Shown: positions 16,280-26,329, numbered from the stretch's first letter. The stretch: 64,000 bases of DNA from Flavobacterium alvei (GCF_002920895.1 NZ_PQVG01000005.1:62001-126000); one strand, 5' to 3'. A program made the numbers and translations. Notes: generated by a model from the sequence alone, not told the origin.

Positions 16280-19029
16280 TATTTTATATTATTTGCATTA
16301 ATTTCATAAGTCCCCGAAGGCAATTCAAGAACCACTTTGTTGTTTTCGATTTGATACGATTTGGATACTTTTACATTATTCACTTTCACGTCCGAAGCAT
16401 TTGTTGTTGGCAAATAAACGAGTGCTGTGGTGTTTGCTGGAATGGTAATTTTCCAAACTAAATTACTTTTACCTTTCTTCCAATCGCTTTTTATCAAACC
16501 GTGAATGGACTCGTAGGAAGCATTTACAAAAGTCAATCCGGCATTGAAATCTGGTTTCATAATGATTTGTTCAAAGCCCGGTTTTTCTGGATTGCTCTTG
16601 ATTCCCGCCATATTTTCGTAGTACCAAATCATCAAATCACCCAAAAGCATTACGTGATTTTGCGAATTCATCGTAGGATCGGCGGTATTTCCATTCCACA
16701 ATTCCCAAATAGTGGTAGCCCCATTTTCGACCATATAACCCCAACTTGGATAGGTTTTGTTGGAAGCCAATTTAAAAGCCAAATCACCTCTACCAAAATT
16801 GGTCAAAGTACGCATCAAAAATTGCGTTCCAATAACTCCCGTGCTGATATGCCCTTGTTTGGTCACTTCAATTTCGTGAACCATATTTTGGAATACTTTC
16901 TCTTTTACATTTTCAGGAACCATCCCGAAAGCCAAAGGCAAGACGTTTGCGGTTACCGTATTATTGGCGTAGCTATTGGTCGAAGTATTCAAATATTTGG
17001 CATTGAATGCTTTTTTAATTCTTACCGCCAAATCATCATAATGCGCAATATCATTTTCCTCATTTGCAATAGTTGCAAACTTTTTCATTATCCCCAACAA
17101 TTGATAATAAAAAGCACTTGACAAAACTTCACCATCTGTCATTCGAGCAGGATCTTTGGAACGAATCAATTCCAGCGATTCTGGCGGAACACACCAATCA
17201 CCGTATTTGTCCTTGTCCATCAAATCATTTCGCAGGTAATTTTCTTCCATATACACCATCCATTTTTTCATAGTTGGATACTGCTTTTTAATTACTTCTT
17301 TGTCGGAAAATTGCGTGTACAACATATCGGCAACGGTAATATACGTTCCCGGCCAAGTCACATTATCGCCATAATAACGCCAAAAAGCCGGTGCTACATC
17401 GGGTAATCCTCCATCTTGTGTTTGGGAATATTTAATATCATCGAGCCATTTGGCATACAAGGTTTGGTTATCGAATAAAAAACTTTCGCCATAAGCACCC
17501 GTTGTTCTATCGCCTAACCAAGGCTGACGCTCGTTACGTTGCGGACAATCAATTGGCATTCCTTTGTAATTTCCGCTGATTCCCCACCACGCATTTTTAA
17601 AAATCTGGTTCATCGTGGCATCCGAAGATTCGAAAGTTCCGGTGGTTTTGATATCGTCATACACCACTTTTCCAACGAAATTGTCCAAGGTTGGCTTGGT
17701 CAGAAAACCTGAAATTTCTACAAATCGGAAACCGTGAAATATAAAACGGGGTTCCCAGATTTCTTCGCCTTCGCCTTTCAATGTATAAACATCAGTCGTT
17801 TTGGCATCACGCAAATTGGCAATGTATAACGAACCATCTTTTTGCAAAGACTCGGCAAATTTCATCGTTATTTGGTCGCCGCTTTTCCCTTTAACTTTCA
17901 ATTGCAACCAGCCCACCATATTCTGGCCCATATCCAAAATGTAAGTTTCTTTGGCAGTTGCTTTAATCGAAATTGGTTTTACTTCGCCCATAATTTTCAT
18001 ATTCGGCGACATTTGGGCTTCAAAAAAACCGCCCGGTTCTTGCACATAACGAGCATTTACCCAAGATTTATCATCAAAATTGGTGGTGTTCCAACCTTTC
18101 ATTTCCTTGCGGGCATCGTATTCTTCACCGTCGTATTCGTTGTTGGACAAAATCGGTCCATCGGTGGTTAGTTTCCAACTATCATCGGTTCGAATAACTT
18201 CATTGCTTCCATCGGTATATTCCACGAATAACTGCAAAGCCATTTTTGGCATTCCAAACGACTTAATTTTATACGGTTTATAATCCTGACGCATTGCAAA
18301 AAATCGTCCGTTTCCTAAAATCGTTCCCAACATATTTTTGCCTTCTTTCAATTGGGCAGTCACATCAAAAACATTGTATTTTACGTTTTTGGTATAATCT
18401 GTTGGAACAGGTGCCAAAACCTGGTCTCCAATTTTATTTCCGTTGATGTACAACTCATACAAGCCCATACCCATAATATAGACCTTGGCACTTTTAACTT
18501 GTTTTTTCAAATCAATTTCTTTTCGCAAATAACGGGCTGACAATCTCGAATACTGGGAAACGCTATCATCTTTCGACAATTTTTCATAGCCAATCCAGCG
18601 TGTCGATTTCCAGTCGGCATAAGTTAAAATTCCTATGCTAAAATGGGCAGTTGTAGCCGATTTTATTTCGCCTTTATTGGTAAAAACGGTTACTTTCCAA
18701 AACGCATTTTGTCGGTCTCCCAATTTTTTTCCATTGTAAATAATATTGACCGATTCGTTACTAGTTACTTTTCCACTATCCCATAAATCCGCTTTGTTGG
18801 CATTCAGGTTTTCCAATGTTGAAGCCACCATAATTTGATAGGCTGTTTGTTTTACATCGTTTCCTTCTGCATTAATTTGCCAACTTAATCTTGGTTGCAA
18901 AACATCAATTCCTTCTGGATTGTCCAGCATTTCGGTTTGCAAATTGCTTACACCATTTTTTTGGGCTTGCGCCAAAGAAAAACTTAGCGATGCAATGAGG
19001 ATGAAGGTGTATAAAAATGTTTTTTTCAT
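16279..19029 (-). CDS. GH78 alpha-L-rhamnosidase
   Basis: A secreted inverting alpha-L-rhamnosidase of 916 residues, normal for Bacteroidota GH78, with signal peptide MKKTFLYTFILIASLSFSLAQA. Domains in order are a fibronectin-like domain (LSWQINAEGNDVKQTAYQIMVAS), a jelly-roll rhamnose-binding domain (YIMGMGLYELYINGNKIGD), the (alpha/alpha)6 barrel, and a C-terminal beta-sandwich. The catalytic acid region is IDCPQRNERQPWLGD (Glu about 498) and the catalytic base is in TTIWELWNG (Glu about 775). It would strip L-rhamnose from rhamnogalacturonan. It is 8 bp downstream of the T9SS protein gene and overlaps the propeller/TIM gene. It is a distant paralogue of the GH78 gene at 26346-29099. Confidence 0.96.
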   Translation of the reverse strand: MKKTFLYTFILIASLSFSLAQAQKNGVSNLQTEMLDNPEGIDVLQPRLSWQINAEGNDVKQTAYQIMVASTLENLNANKADLWDSGKVTSNESVNIIYNGKKLGDRQNAFWKVTVFTNKGEIKSATTAHFSIGILTYADWKSTRWIGYEKLSKDDSVSQYSRLSARYLRKEIDLKKQVKSAKVYIMGMGLYELYINGNKIGDQVLAPVPTDYTKNVKYNVFDVTAQLKEGKNMLGTILGNGRFFAMRQDYKPYKIKSFGMPKMALQLFVEYTDGSNEVIRTDDSWKLTTDGPILSNNEYDGEEYDARKEMKGWNTTNFDDKSWVNARYVQEPGGFFEAQMSPNMKIMGEVKPISIKATAKETYILDMGQNMVGWLQLKVKGKSGDQITMKFAESLQKDGSLYIANLRDAKTTDVYTLKGEGEEIWEPRFIFHGFRFVEISGFLTKPTLDNFVGKVVYDDIKTTGTFESSDATMNQIFKNAWWGISGNYKGMPIDCPQRNERQPWLGDRTTGAYGESFLFDNQTLYAKWLDDIKYSQTQDGGLPDVAPAFWRYYGDNVTWPGTYITVADMLYTQFSDKEVIKKQYPTMKKWMVYMEENYLRNDLMDKDKYGDWCVPPESLELIRSKDPARMTDGEVLSSAFYYQLLGIMKKFATIANEENDIAHYDDLAVRIKKAFNAKYLNTSTNSYANNTVTANVLPLAFGMVPENVKEKVFQNMVHEIEVTKQGHISTGVIGTQFLMRTLTNFGRGDLAFKLASNKTYPSWGYMVENGATTIWELWNGNTADPTMNSQNHVMLLGDLMIWYYENMAGIKSNPEKPGFEQIIMKPDFNAGLTFVNASYESIHGLIKSDWKKGKSNLVWKITIPANTTALVYLPTTNASDVKVNNVKVSKSYQIENNKVVLELPSGTYEINANNIK

Positions 19030-19037
19030 AAGTTTTA

Positions 19038-20492
19038 TTATTTGACAATCAATTTTTTAACAATTTCAGTATCTTTCAATTGTATTTTTAAAAAATAAAT
19101 TCCTTTATTTATTTTAGAGACATCATATGTATTGTCTTTTATTGAAAAAGAGACTAATTTTCCATCCGTCGAAAATAATTCTACCTTTTTTATTTCAAAA
19201 TTTGTCTCAATAGTAAAAGTATTTTCAGTTGGATTTGGATAAACAACCAAATTGACTTCCTTTTCAAATTTTTTAGTATTCAAAGTAATATTTTGACTGT
19301 TTGAAGGATTTGACACATTATAAGATCTGTCGTCAGCAACCACATAATAAGAATAGTTATTCCCTGTTGTGGTCGTTGCATCTAAATAATTACTAACATT
19401 AACATTTGTTGCAATTACAGAATAAGCCCCTCCGTTTGTTGCTCTAAAAATTTTATACGAATTAAAATCGGAATCTAGATTATCATTCCAATCTAAACTA
19501 ACTTGATTTGATAACGTTGTGACTACTAAATTTGCTGGACTAGCAGGCGGATTTGAGTCTAAAACGGTATAAAAATAATCATTGGCAATGGTAAAAGTTC
19601 CTGTATAAACCTCGTATCCTGCATTGATGTTTTTGATATACAAATTTGAATTACCTACTTTTTCTTGAGCCAAAGCACGTTCAGAATTGGTTAAATTTAC
19701 ATTTTGCAAATAGTCAACTGAAGTATCAATAAATTTCTTTAATGAATGATCTAAAAATGGTGCAACATTTGAATTGAACAAAGGTGTAAACTTTACGTGA
19801 ACCTTATTATTGTCGGCATAATTGGAATGTCCAACAGGATAGTTGACAAATTTATATCGAACTACCCAGCTATAAATTATTCCGTTGTAATTGAAATCCA
19901 AAGTCTTCAAAGTTTTATCTGTATTTCTAGCATAATACCAATAAACTTGATTTGTAGCACTAGGAACATCTACAAAATCTTCTTGCTCGTATCTATTGAG
20001 TTCAATAACTAAATCATAATCTCTATCGTCGCCAATGGGTTCCAAATTTGGGGCAGTCGAATCGAATATTACATTGATACTCGCCCACCACTTATCGTCT
20101 GGATCAGTTGCATTGAGTTGCGAAACCTTCCACTTCATTCTTAAATCATAATTCAAATCTTTAATTTGAATTGGCAATCCGCAAGCAGCTTTAATTCCTT
20201 GACTATAATTACCTCCTCCTTTGAAAGCACCAATCGAACCGTTTGGATATCCTTTATAACCTGGTGCTCCACTTTGATTGATAAAATTTAGCGAAAAAGC
20301 TCCTCCATTAGCATTTACCTGACCAGCATCATAAGTCATTAAACACCCTTCATTCCATACCGGATTGATTAAAGATATGTTATGATTTGATTTTATCAAG
20401 GTGCTAAATTGATTGATATTAACAGTCTGTGCGTAACAAAACACACAACTGAAAATAAAAAATACTGATATAATTTTATAGCTAATCTTCAT
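19038..20492 (-). CDS. T9SS-exported protein with unknown N-terminal domain and Fn3 domain
   Basis: A 484-residue protein exported by the type IX system. It has a signal peptide (MKISYKIISVFFIFSCVFCYAQ) and a typical C-terminal sorting domain (VYPNPTENTFTIETNF, then GIYFLKIQLKDTEIVKKLIVK). A fibronectin type III domain (PPASPANLVVTTLSNQVSLDW) precedes the tail. The N-terminal 300 residues are rich in aromatic residues and beta-strand patterns (DDKWWASINVIFDS, YDLVIELNRYEQED, YSWVVRYKF) and could be a concanavalin-like jelly roll such as GH12 or a lyase. I see no decisive motif. It is the only protein in the window with an obvious T9SS tail, so it probably acts at the cell surface or outside the cell. 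Confidence 0.8.
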   Translation of the reverse strand: MKISYKIISVFFIFSCVFCYAQTVNINQFSTLIKSNHNISLINPVWNEGCLMTYDAGQVNANGGAFSLNFINQSGAPGYKGYPNGSIGAFKGGGNYSQGIKAACGLPIQIKDLNYDLRMKWKVSQLNATDPDDKWWASINVIFDSTAPNLEPIGDDRDYDLVIELNRYEQEDFVDVPSATNQVYWYYARNTDKTLKTLDFNYNGIIYSWVVRYKFVNYPVGHSNYADNNKVHVKFTPLFNSNVAPFLDHSLKKFIDTSVDYLQNVNLTNSERALAQEKVGNSNLYIKNINAGYEVYTGTFTIANDYFYTVLDSNPPASPANLVVTTLSNQVSLDWNDNLDSDFNSYKIFRATNGGAYSVIATNVNVSNYLDATTTTGNNYSYYVVADDRSYNVSNPSNSQNITLNTKKFEKEVNLVVYPNPTENTFTIETNFEIKKVELFSTDGKLVSFSIKDNTYDVSKINKGIYFLKIQLKDTEIVKKLIVK

Positions 20493-20503
20493 CTTTTTTA
20501 GTT

Positions 20504-22072
20504 TTATTCCCCCACTAATTTCTCCAATTTTTCTGAAACTGCAATTTGTTTTCCATTTTTAAAGATTCTGAAACCTTTTCCTTTATGGTATTTCTCTCCT
20601 GTTTTATCCCAAAGAATCGTGATGATATTGCCGTGATACAAAACATTATCCAGACAAAACCAATCCCATTTTTCCTGTGGAATCAACGGATTCACCTCAA
20701 TCTTTTCATCTGCTCTCGGGCGTAAACCAACCAATCCCGTAATTATTAAATCGTTAAAAGTCGAGTGATTGTAATAACGGCTTCTTTCCTTGTCGCCCAT
20801 CAGCCAATACCCTGTTGTTTCATCCAGATATTCTCCAATGTATGGCTTTCCTCGGTAATATTGTGATTGCACATACAAATCCATTTGCTTGAAATAATCG
20901 GTTTTGGCAACGAAAGTCTGATTGTAATTATTCAGAACATTGGCCAAAGCCGTCAATGTCTGTGAACTCGCAAAAGGCCAAATCGCTCCGTCCCATTCGC
21001 AGGTTCCGGTTCCGTGGGTTCTAAAACGCGGACTTCTGCGCTCGGCTGTTGTCAAACCAAAAGGTGCCGAAAACCCTTTATCATCCTTAATCTGTTCCCA
21101 GGCTTTTTCAAAACCTTTGCCTTTTTGTGGCAGATTAAAATACCACGGAATAAATCCAATTGCTTCTCTAACCTGTGCCAAAGTATCTTTTTCAGTGAAC
21201 GTTTCAAAGAATTCACTTTTAGGATTCCATAATTTGGTTTCCACCAATTGTTGCAAAACTTCGGCTTTGGCTTTAAATTTAGCCTCCACTTCTTTGTCGC
21301 CTTTCATCGATGCCATTTTCGAAATCGCCACAGCATTTCCATACATATAACTGTTAATCGTCGGTCTTGCATTTTGTACTTTTCGCCCGCCACTCAACGA
21401 TTCTTCCATTCCGTCTTTTACATCGTGTTGCCAAAACAAACCATCTTTGCGCTGGCGGTCTTTTTCCCAAACCGCATAATCCGTCACCATATCCGGGTAC
21501 ATATCCAACAAGAATTTTTCATCCTTATTCACCAAATACCGATTGTACAACGCATCAGCCGTCCAACTGCTGAATTTATACAACTTGTTCATCGGTTTTC
21601 CTTCATTGCCACGGTACCAAATTTTGACATCCTGCTCAATATACTGCGGATCGTGCACCCAACGAAATTCATTGATATGATGTCCCACCGCACAAGCAAT
21701 CAAATTGTATTTATCGGCATACGAACGATCCACTAAAAACTCTGTAATTCCGAAACCAAGAGGCGTTTTCTTGATGTGTTTTCGAGCCGTCCACCAACGA
21801 TAATAATAAATCTCCTCAAAATTCTGCTGTGGACATTCAAACAACGGAACATTCTTTTCCATCCACCTCCACGCACTGTCATTCGGAATCGCAAATTTCA
21901 GATTCTCGTCTTCCATCGTGTTGAAATAATCCACATAATGTTTGAAATTATTGGCTTTCAAAATAACGGCCGTTCCTTTTTTGGATGACGACGATGTTGA
22001 CTTGCAATTAATGCTCAAAGCAGAAACGACAATTGCCAATGCTATAATCTTGTATTTGATGTATGGAAACAT
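20504..22072 (-). CDS. Six-hairpin (MGH1/GH63-like) glycosidase lipoprotein
   Basis: A 522-residue lipoprotein (ALSINC, Cys about 23, followed by a Ser-rich linker). The body looks like an (alpha/alpha)6 glycosidase of the trehalase/GH63-like clan: YYYRWWTARKHI, DALYNRYLVNKDEKFLLDMYPD, GLFWQHDVKDGMEESLSGG, TCEWDGAIWPFASSQTLTAL (Asp about 361) and IGEYLDETTGYW (Glu/Asp about 415). A small C-terminal beta domain follows. Members of this group are exo-acting on diverse alpha-linked sugars, and the exact family is not clear to me. It lies 11 bp upstream of the T9SS gene and 26 bp downstream of GH95, inside the operon. A role in trimming a pectin side chain at the cell envelope is inferred. Confidence 0.75.
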   Translation of the reverse strand: MFPYIKYKIIALAIVVSALSINCKSTSSSSKKGTAVILKANNFKHYVDYFNTMEDENLKFAIPNDSAWRWMEKNVPLFECPQQNFEEIYYYRWWTARKHIKKTPLGFGITEFLVDRSYADKYNLIACAVGHHINEFRWVHDPQYIEQDVKIWYRGNEGKPMNKLYKFSSWTADALYNRYLVNKDEKFLLDMYPDMVTDYAVWEKDRQRKDGLFWQHDVKDGMEESLSGGRKVQNARPTINSYMYGNAVAISKMASMKGDKEVEAKFKAKAEVLQQLVETKLWNPKSEFFETFTEKDTLAQVREAIGFIPWYFNLPQKGKGFEKAWEQIKDDKGFSAPFGLTTAERRSPRFRTHGTGTCEWDGAIWPFASSQTLTALANVLNNYNQTFVAKTDYFKQMDLYVQSQYYRGKPYIGEYLDETTGYWLMGDKERSRYYNHSTFNDLIITGLVGLRPRADEKIEVNPLIPQEKWDWFCLDNVLYHGNIITILWDKTGEKYHKGKGFRIFKNGKQIAVSEKLEKLVGE

Positions 22073-22098
22073 ACTACTAAGTTAAGTTTTATTTTTCG

Positions 22099-24564
22099 TT
22101 AATTTACTGAAAAAGAATAGGTTTGCCCTGCTTTCATTTCCACATCGTATTCGTTGTATTTTGGTAATTTTACTGTTTTGATAACCGCTTTTTCCGAAAT
22201 GATTGGTTTCTTGATAGTCACGTCATAAAACAATGGATTTGGGTTTTTGCCTTTTGCTTTTTTAAGTTGGATTCCTTTCTCGGCTGTCAAAGTATTCTCC
22301 AATCGCAATCGGCAGTTTCCTCCAATTTTTGAATAAATTTTTAAAGTTGAAACTTTATTGTTTTTCCAAGTCATATCAATTACAAAACCACCTCTTGTTA
22401 CTAACCCTTTGATGCTTCCAGCTGCCCAAACGCTTGGCAAAGCTGGCAATAATTGAATCGCATCGTCATAACTTTGCATCAACATTTCGGCGATTCCGGC
22501 GGTGCAACCAAAGTTCCCGTCAATCTGAAACGGTTGGTGTGCATCGAGCATATTTGGATAGGTTCCACCACCCTTTTTTTGTTCGGCAGTAACCAAATGC
22601 ATTTGGTCTTGCAACAATTTGTAAGCGTGATTTCCGTCCAACAATCTTGCCCAATAATTCACTTTCCAACCCATCGACCATCCCGTCGATTCATCGCCTC
22701 TTTGCTTCAAAGTGGTTTTGGCGGCTTCTATCAATTCCGGAGTTTTGAAAGGCGAAATTTGGTTGCTTGGAAACAATCCGTACAAATGCGAAATGTGTCG
22801 GTGAATATCTTCAGGGTTGTCCCAATCTTCTTGCCATTCCTGCAATTGGCTGTGTTTTCCGATTTTCATTGGAGCCATTTTGGCCAAAGCTGCATTTACT
22901 TTTTTGGCATAATCTGCATCAGGAGCAACCAATTTTGAGGCTTCGATAACGTGGGTAAACAAATCAAAAACCAATTGATTATCCATCGTGGTTCCCGAAG
23001 CAATGGTTGATTTTCCTTTGCTGCCAGCGTGTACATTTTCAGGAGAAACGGATGGAACCACCACCAAATAACCTGTGTTTGGATCCATAATCATAAAATC
23101 CAGAAAGAAATCGGCAGCGCCTTTCATAATTGGATAAATTTCTTTTAGGTAATTTTTATCTCCAGTGTACAAATATCTTTCCCATAAATCCTGGCTAATC
23201 CAAGCGCCACCCGTAGGCCACATTCCCGAAGCAGCAGAATCGACTGGGGCAGTTGTACGCCAAATATCGGTGTTGTGGTGCAAGACCCAACCATTGGCAT
23301 TGTACATCATCTTGGCAGTTGCTGCTCCCGTAACGCTCAATTCTTTTGCCATTTGGATAAAAGGCTCGTGCATTTCCGAAAGATTGGTCACCTCAGCCGG
23401 CCAATAATTCATCTCGGCATTGATGTTTGTCGTGTATTTACTGTCCCAAGGAGGCGTTATCATATCATTCCAAATTCCTTGCAGATTGGCTGGTTGACCT
23501 CCAGGCTGTGAACACGAAATCAGCAAATAACGTCCAAATTGGAAGTACAAACTCGCCAGTTGCGGATCAAATTGTTTGGAGAAATCCCGAATTCTTTCGT
23601 TCGTTGGTTTTGAAACCAAATCATTTTTTCCTAAATCGAATGAAACCCTGTTGAAGAATTTTTGGTAATAAGCTACGTGCGCTTTTTTTATGGTTTCGAA
23701 ATCCTTTGTAATGGCTTGTTCCAAATACAATTTGCTTTTCGCTACTTCGTCTTCGGTAATATCTTGATAATTTTTAAAATTAGTGGCTATCGAAATGTAA
23801 AGCGTTACCTCATCGGCTTTGTTGATGCTAAGAATTCCGTTGCTTGCCGAAACTTCGCCTCCTTTATTTTTGGCTTCAATTCTTCCCTGAAATTCCACTT
23901 TCCCTTTTACGCCTTCGAAATTAGTCCCAATTCCCGAAAGAATAATTTGATTGCCTTCAGTCGAAGGAACCGTTTTGTCAATCGGACTGTTCATAAAAAC
24001 ATTGCAGGTAATTTGCCCTGGCTGACTCGCAGAAAGTTTTACCACAATCACCTGATCTGAAAACGAGCTCAATATTTCTCTGGTAAATTCTACTCCATTT
24101 ACGGTGTATTTTACTTTTGCCGTAGCATTGCCAATATTCAAATCACGGTAATAATTGGTATATTTTTGATGTCCCGGAAACGAAATATAGGCACTCCCAA
24201 AAGTTTGGTACGGCATTCCGTCATTGGTTTGCGACATAATATCCTGTGTTGCCAAAGCCTGTGCTTCGTCAAATTTACCTTCGAAAACCAGCTGTCGTAC
24301 TTTTGGCAAAGCTTCGATTGACTTTGTGTGAGCATTCGTGTTTGGCGAACCCGCCCAAATCGTTTCCTCGTTTAATTGCAAACGTTCCACGGATGGATCT
24401 CCAAAAACCATAACACCCAAACGGCCATTTCCCAAAGGCAAAGCTTCGTTCCAAATGGCAGCCGGTTTGTCATACCAAAGTTTTAACTCAGTTGTGGTTT
24501 GCGCAGTTGTGGCGAATGAAACAAGTCCGAAACAGATTGCCGTAATTTTACTTTTTAACTTCAT
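22099..24564 (-). CDS. GH95 alpha-L-fucosidase / alpha-L-galactosidase
   Basis: A secreted inverting exo-enzyme of 821 residues with signal peptide MKLKSKITAICFGLVSFATTAQ. The family is clear from the N-terminal domain (LWYDKPAAIWNEALPLGNGRLG, then LQLNEETIWAGSPN) and the helical barrel (NLQGIWND, TNINAEMNYWPAEVTN, GWVLHHNTDIWR, GMWPTGGAWISQDLWERY, NPEDIHRHISHLYGLFP, WKVNYWARLLDGNHAYKLL). GH95 enzymes remove terminal alpha-1,2-L-fucose or, in pectin loci, L-galactose from rhamnogalacturonan II. Given the setting, L-galactosidase is as likely as fucosidase. The gene begins a run of tightly spaced genes (GH95, six-hairpin, T9SS, GH78, fusion) after a 196-bp repeat-containing gap. Confidence 0.95.
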   Translation of the reverse strand: MKLKSKITAICFGLVSFATTAQTTTELKLWYDKPAAIWNEALPLGNGRLGVMVFGDPSVERLQLNEETIWAGSPNTNAHTKSIEALPKVRQLVFEGKFDEAQALATQDIMSQTNDGMPYQTFGSAYISFPGHQKYTNYYRDLNIGNATAKVKYTVNGVEFTREILSSFSDQVIVVKLSASQPGQITCNVFMNSPIDKTVPSTEGNQIILSGIGTNFEGVKGKVEFQGRIEAKNKGGEVSASNGILSINKADEVTLYISIATNFKNYQDITEDEVAKSKLYLEQAITKDFETIKKAHVAYYQKFFNRVSFDLGKNDLVSKPTNERIRDFSKQFDPQLASLYFQFGRYLLISCSQPGGQPANLQGIWNDMITPPWDSKYTTNINAEMNYWPAEVTNLSEMHEPFIQMAKELSVTGAATAKMMYNANGWVLHHNTDIWRTTAPVDSAASGMWPTGGAWISQDLWERYLYTGDKNYLKEIYPIMKGAADFFLDFMIMDPNTGYLVVVPSVSPENVHAGSKGKSTIASGTTMDNQLVFDLFTHVIEASKLVAPDADYAKKVNAALAKMAPMKIGKHSQLQEWQEDWDNPEDIHRHISHLYGLFPSNQISPFKTPELIEAAKTTLKQRGDESTGWSMGWKVNYWARLLDGNHAYKLLQDQMHLVTAEQKKGGGTYPNMLDAHQPFQIDGNFGCTAGIAEMLMQSYDDAIQLLPALPSVWAAGSIKGLVTRGGFVIDMTWKNNKVSTLKIYSKIGGNCRLRLENTLTAEKGIQLKKAKGKNPNPLFYDVTIKKPIISEKAVIKTVKLPKYNEYDVEMKAGQTYSFSVN

Positions 24565-24602
24565 ATTTTATTTTTTTTTGGTAAAGACCCGAGTTATTTT
24601 TT

Positions 24603-24760
24603 TAACCACAAATTGCACAAATTAGCACAAATTCATTTTTTACCTCAATAATCTACTAAATCTGCGAGAGTATTTTTTTTTCACGCAGATTTTTAAGATT
24701 TTTTAATCTGTGAGAATCATTTTAATCTGTGGCAGAAAAAAATAATTCGTGAATTCGTGG
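24603..24760. repeat. Intergenic dyad repeat
   Basis: The gap between GH95 and the esterase gene begins with CCACAAATTGCACAAATT-type sequence and ends with AATTCGTGAATTCGTGG, its imperfect reverse complement. Internal copies of CACGCAGATTTTTAAG and TTTTAATCTGTG lie between. It is the same family as the repeat at 14214-14345. No gene is seen. Confidence 0.8.
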
Positions 24761-26188
24761 CTATTTTTTAACCTCGTAAACTTTCAGATTTTTTTCTCCA
24801 AACATTTCATATAATTTATTGATATCTTTCAATGCATTTTTCGGCAGATTTTCAACTTTATTGCCAAAAACGTATAACTTATCGTAAGGTTCAATCACAC
24901 AAGTTGATTCGTCAATTTCGCCTTTATCATTTTGCACTTTCTTCAAATCCAAACCTAAATATTTCGCCATAAACGGATACAACGCCATACGTTTTGAAAC
25001 CCCGAAATCGTGTCCTTCATTCGCAAAATGGGCATTTTCGACCAAATCCTTTTTGCCGTACATTTCATAAGTGCGTTGGATAAAAGGGAATTCCAATTCG
25101 GGAACCGCCAGTGTCCAGTCTTTTCCGTCAGAAACTATTAGTTGTGGTTTTGGTGCCATCATTGCCGAGATTTCAGCATTATTGGTTCCGTTTCCGCAAA
25201 GGTGAATTCCGCGACCACTCTCGCACGGACATCCTCCCGAAAAATGCGAAGACACCATAACAACAGGAGCAGAAACCTTAATCCTGTCGTCCAAAGCTGC
25301 CAAAAACATCGTGTGCGAACCGCCACCAGAACCTCCGGTAACGCCAACTCTTGTAACATCGGCATTTTTGATGGTGGCCAGATAATCCAACAATCGGATT
25401 CCGCTCAACACCTGAACGGTTGATGCGATGCTGTTTCTATGTGTTTCTTCCGGGAATTGCAATAAGGATTCTCCCCAGGCAAATAAATCGTAACTCACTA
25501 CGATTGCTCCCATTTTGGCCATTATGGCACAACGGTATTGCTCATCTTTTCTATATCTTCCGTCGCCAAAATGTCCGTCTGGCGTCAAGATAATTGGGGC
25601 TTTTTTATTTAAAGGATACGGTTTATAAATCGAACCCGTTGCATAAACTCCGGGAAGAATTTCCAATCCAATATTTTCAACGCTGTAATCTTTATAAATT
25701 CTTTTCGGAGTTAAAATTGGTTTTGATTTGGGCATTAGCGGAGCTTTGTCCAAACCAAAAGACGTGATCATACAGGCTTTGATTTCCTTTTTTCTGGCTT
25801 CCCATTCTGTTGTATTGGAATACAAAGTGGTTAAATAATTTAAACGTTCTTTGCCTTTATCGACCGAAACTTTATGGTTTTCATATTTTCTGATGATGTA
25901 GGTTCCGTCGGGCTGTTTAAAATACATCAATTCGAACGGCGCCAGAATATTGGTCAATGAAACAGCGAGATTTCCGGGTTCGATTCTCCAATCGGCATAA
26001 TCGAGTTCTTTTCCTTTCAGTAAACCACGGTCGTCATTTATGGCAACATTAAAAATGGTTCCTATTTTTTGAATCGTTTCCGAAACGGGTTTTCTGAAAT
26101 TCGTATCCGATGTGCATTGTGCGTTTGCAAGTGTCAATGTGAAGATTGAGACTAGTAAAGTAAATGTTATGTTTTTTAAATTTTTCAT
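24761..26188 (-). CDS. STN-like domain fused to an acetylxylan-esterase-type alpha/beta hydrolase
   Basis: A secreted esterase of 475 residues with signal peptide MKNLKNITFTLLVSIFTLTLANAQ. The C-terminal alpha/beta hydrolase has its nucleophile Ser in GVTGGSGGG (about residue 287), Asp in DGKDWT (about 356) and His in EGHDFG (about 392). It resembles acetyl esterases of the AXE1/CE7 neighbourhood and would deacetylate pectin or rhamnogalacturonan. A CPCESGRGIHLCGNG segment gives several Cys near the active site. Residues about 30-105 (ETIQKIGTIFNVAIND, then ILAPFELMYFKQPDGTYIIRKY) resemble the STN/secretin N-terminal fold normally found on TonB receptors and secretins, which is unusual on an enzyme. 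The STN call is by pattern only. Confidence 0.8.
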   Translation of the reverse strand: MKNLKNITFTLLVSIFTLTLANAQCTSDTNFRKPVSETIQKIGTIFNVAINDDRGLLKGKELDYADWRIEPGNLAVSLTNILAPFELMYFKQPDGTYIIRKYENHKVSVDKGKERLNYLTTLYSNTTEWEARKKEIKACMITSFGLDKAPLMPKSKPILTPKRIYKDYSVENIGLEILPGVYATGSIYKPYPLNKKAPIILTPDGHFGDGRYRKDEQYRCAIMAKMGAIVVSYDLFAWGESLLQFPEETHRNSIASTVQVLSGIRLLDYLATIKNADVTRVGVTGGSGGGSHTMFLAALDDRIKVSAPVVMVSSHFSGGCPCESGRGIHLCGNGTNNAEISAMMAPKPQLIVSDGKDWTLAVPELEFPFIQRTYEMYGKKDLVENAHFANEGHDFGVSKRMALYPFMAKYLGLDLKKVQNDKGEIDESTCVIEPYDKLYVFGNKVENLPKNALKDINKLYEMFGEKNLKVYEVKK

Positions 26189-26210
26189 TTTAGTTTTATT
26201 GAGATTGGTT

Positions 26211-26329
26211 CGCGGATGACACGGATTTACTTCGTAAAAACGCGGATAAAAACGGATTTTTTTTAATTTTAAATATTAAAAATCCGTGACAACCTGCGTC
26301 TTCGCTTTAGCGAATCTGTTTCATCCGCG
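26211..26329. repeat. Intergenic dyad repeat ('cgcggat' type)
   Basis: Outer arms at 26211-26227 (CGCGGATGACACGGATT) and 26313-26329 (reverse complement with two mismatches) enclose smaller complementary pieces (ACGGATTTTT and AAAAATCCGT). It fills most of the 157-bp gap between GH78 and the STN-esterase gene. It belongs to the same broad repeat family as the other gaps, in a variant form. Confidence 0.8.

Noticed and set aside
19038-20492. Assignment of the T9SS protein as a GH12 glucanase
   Set aside because: The beta-rich pattern and an IELNRYE segment are suggestive only; the diagnostic catalytic motifs of GH12 are not evident.
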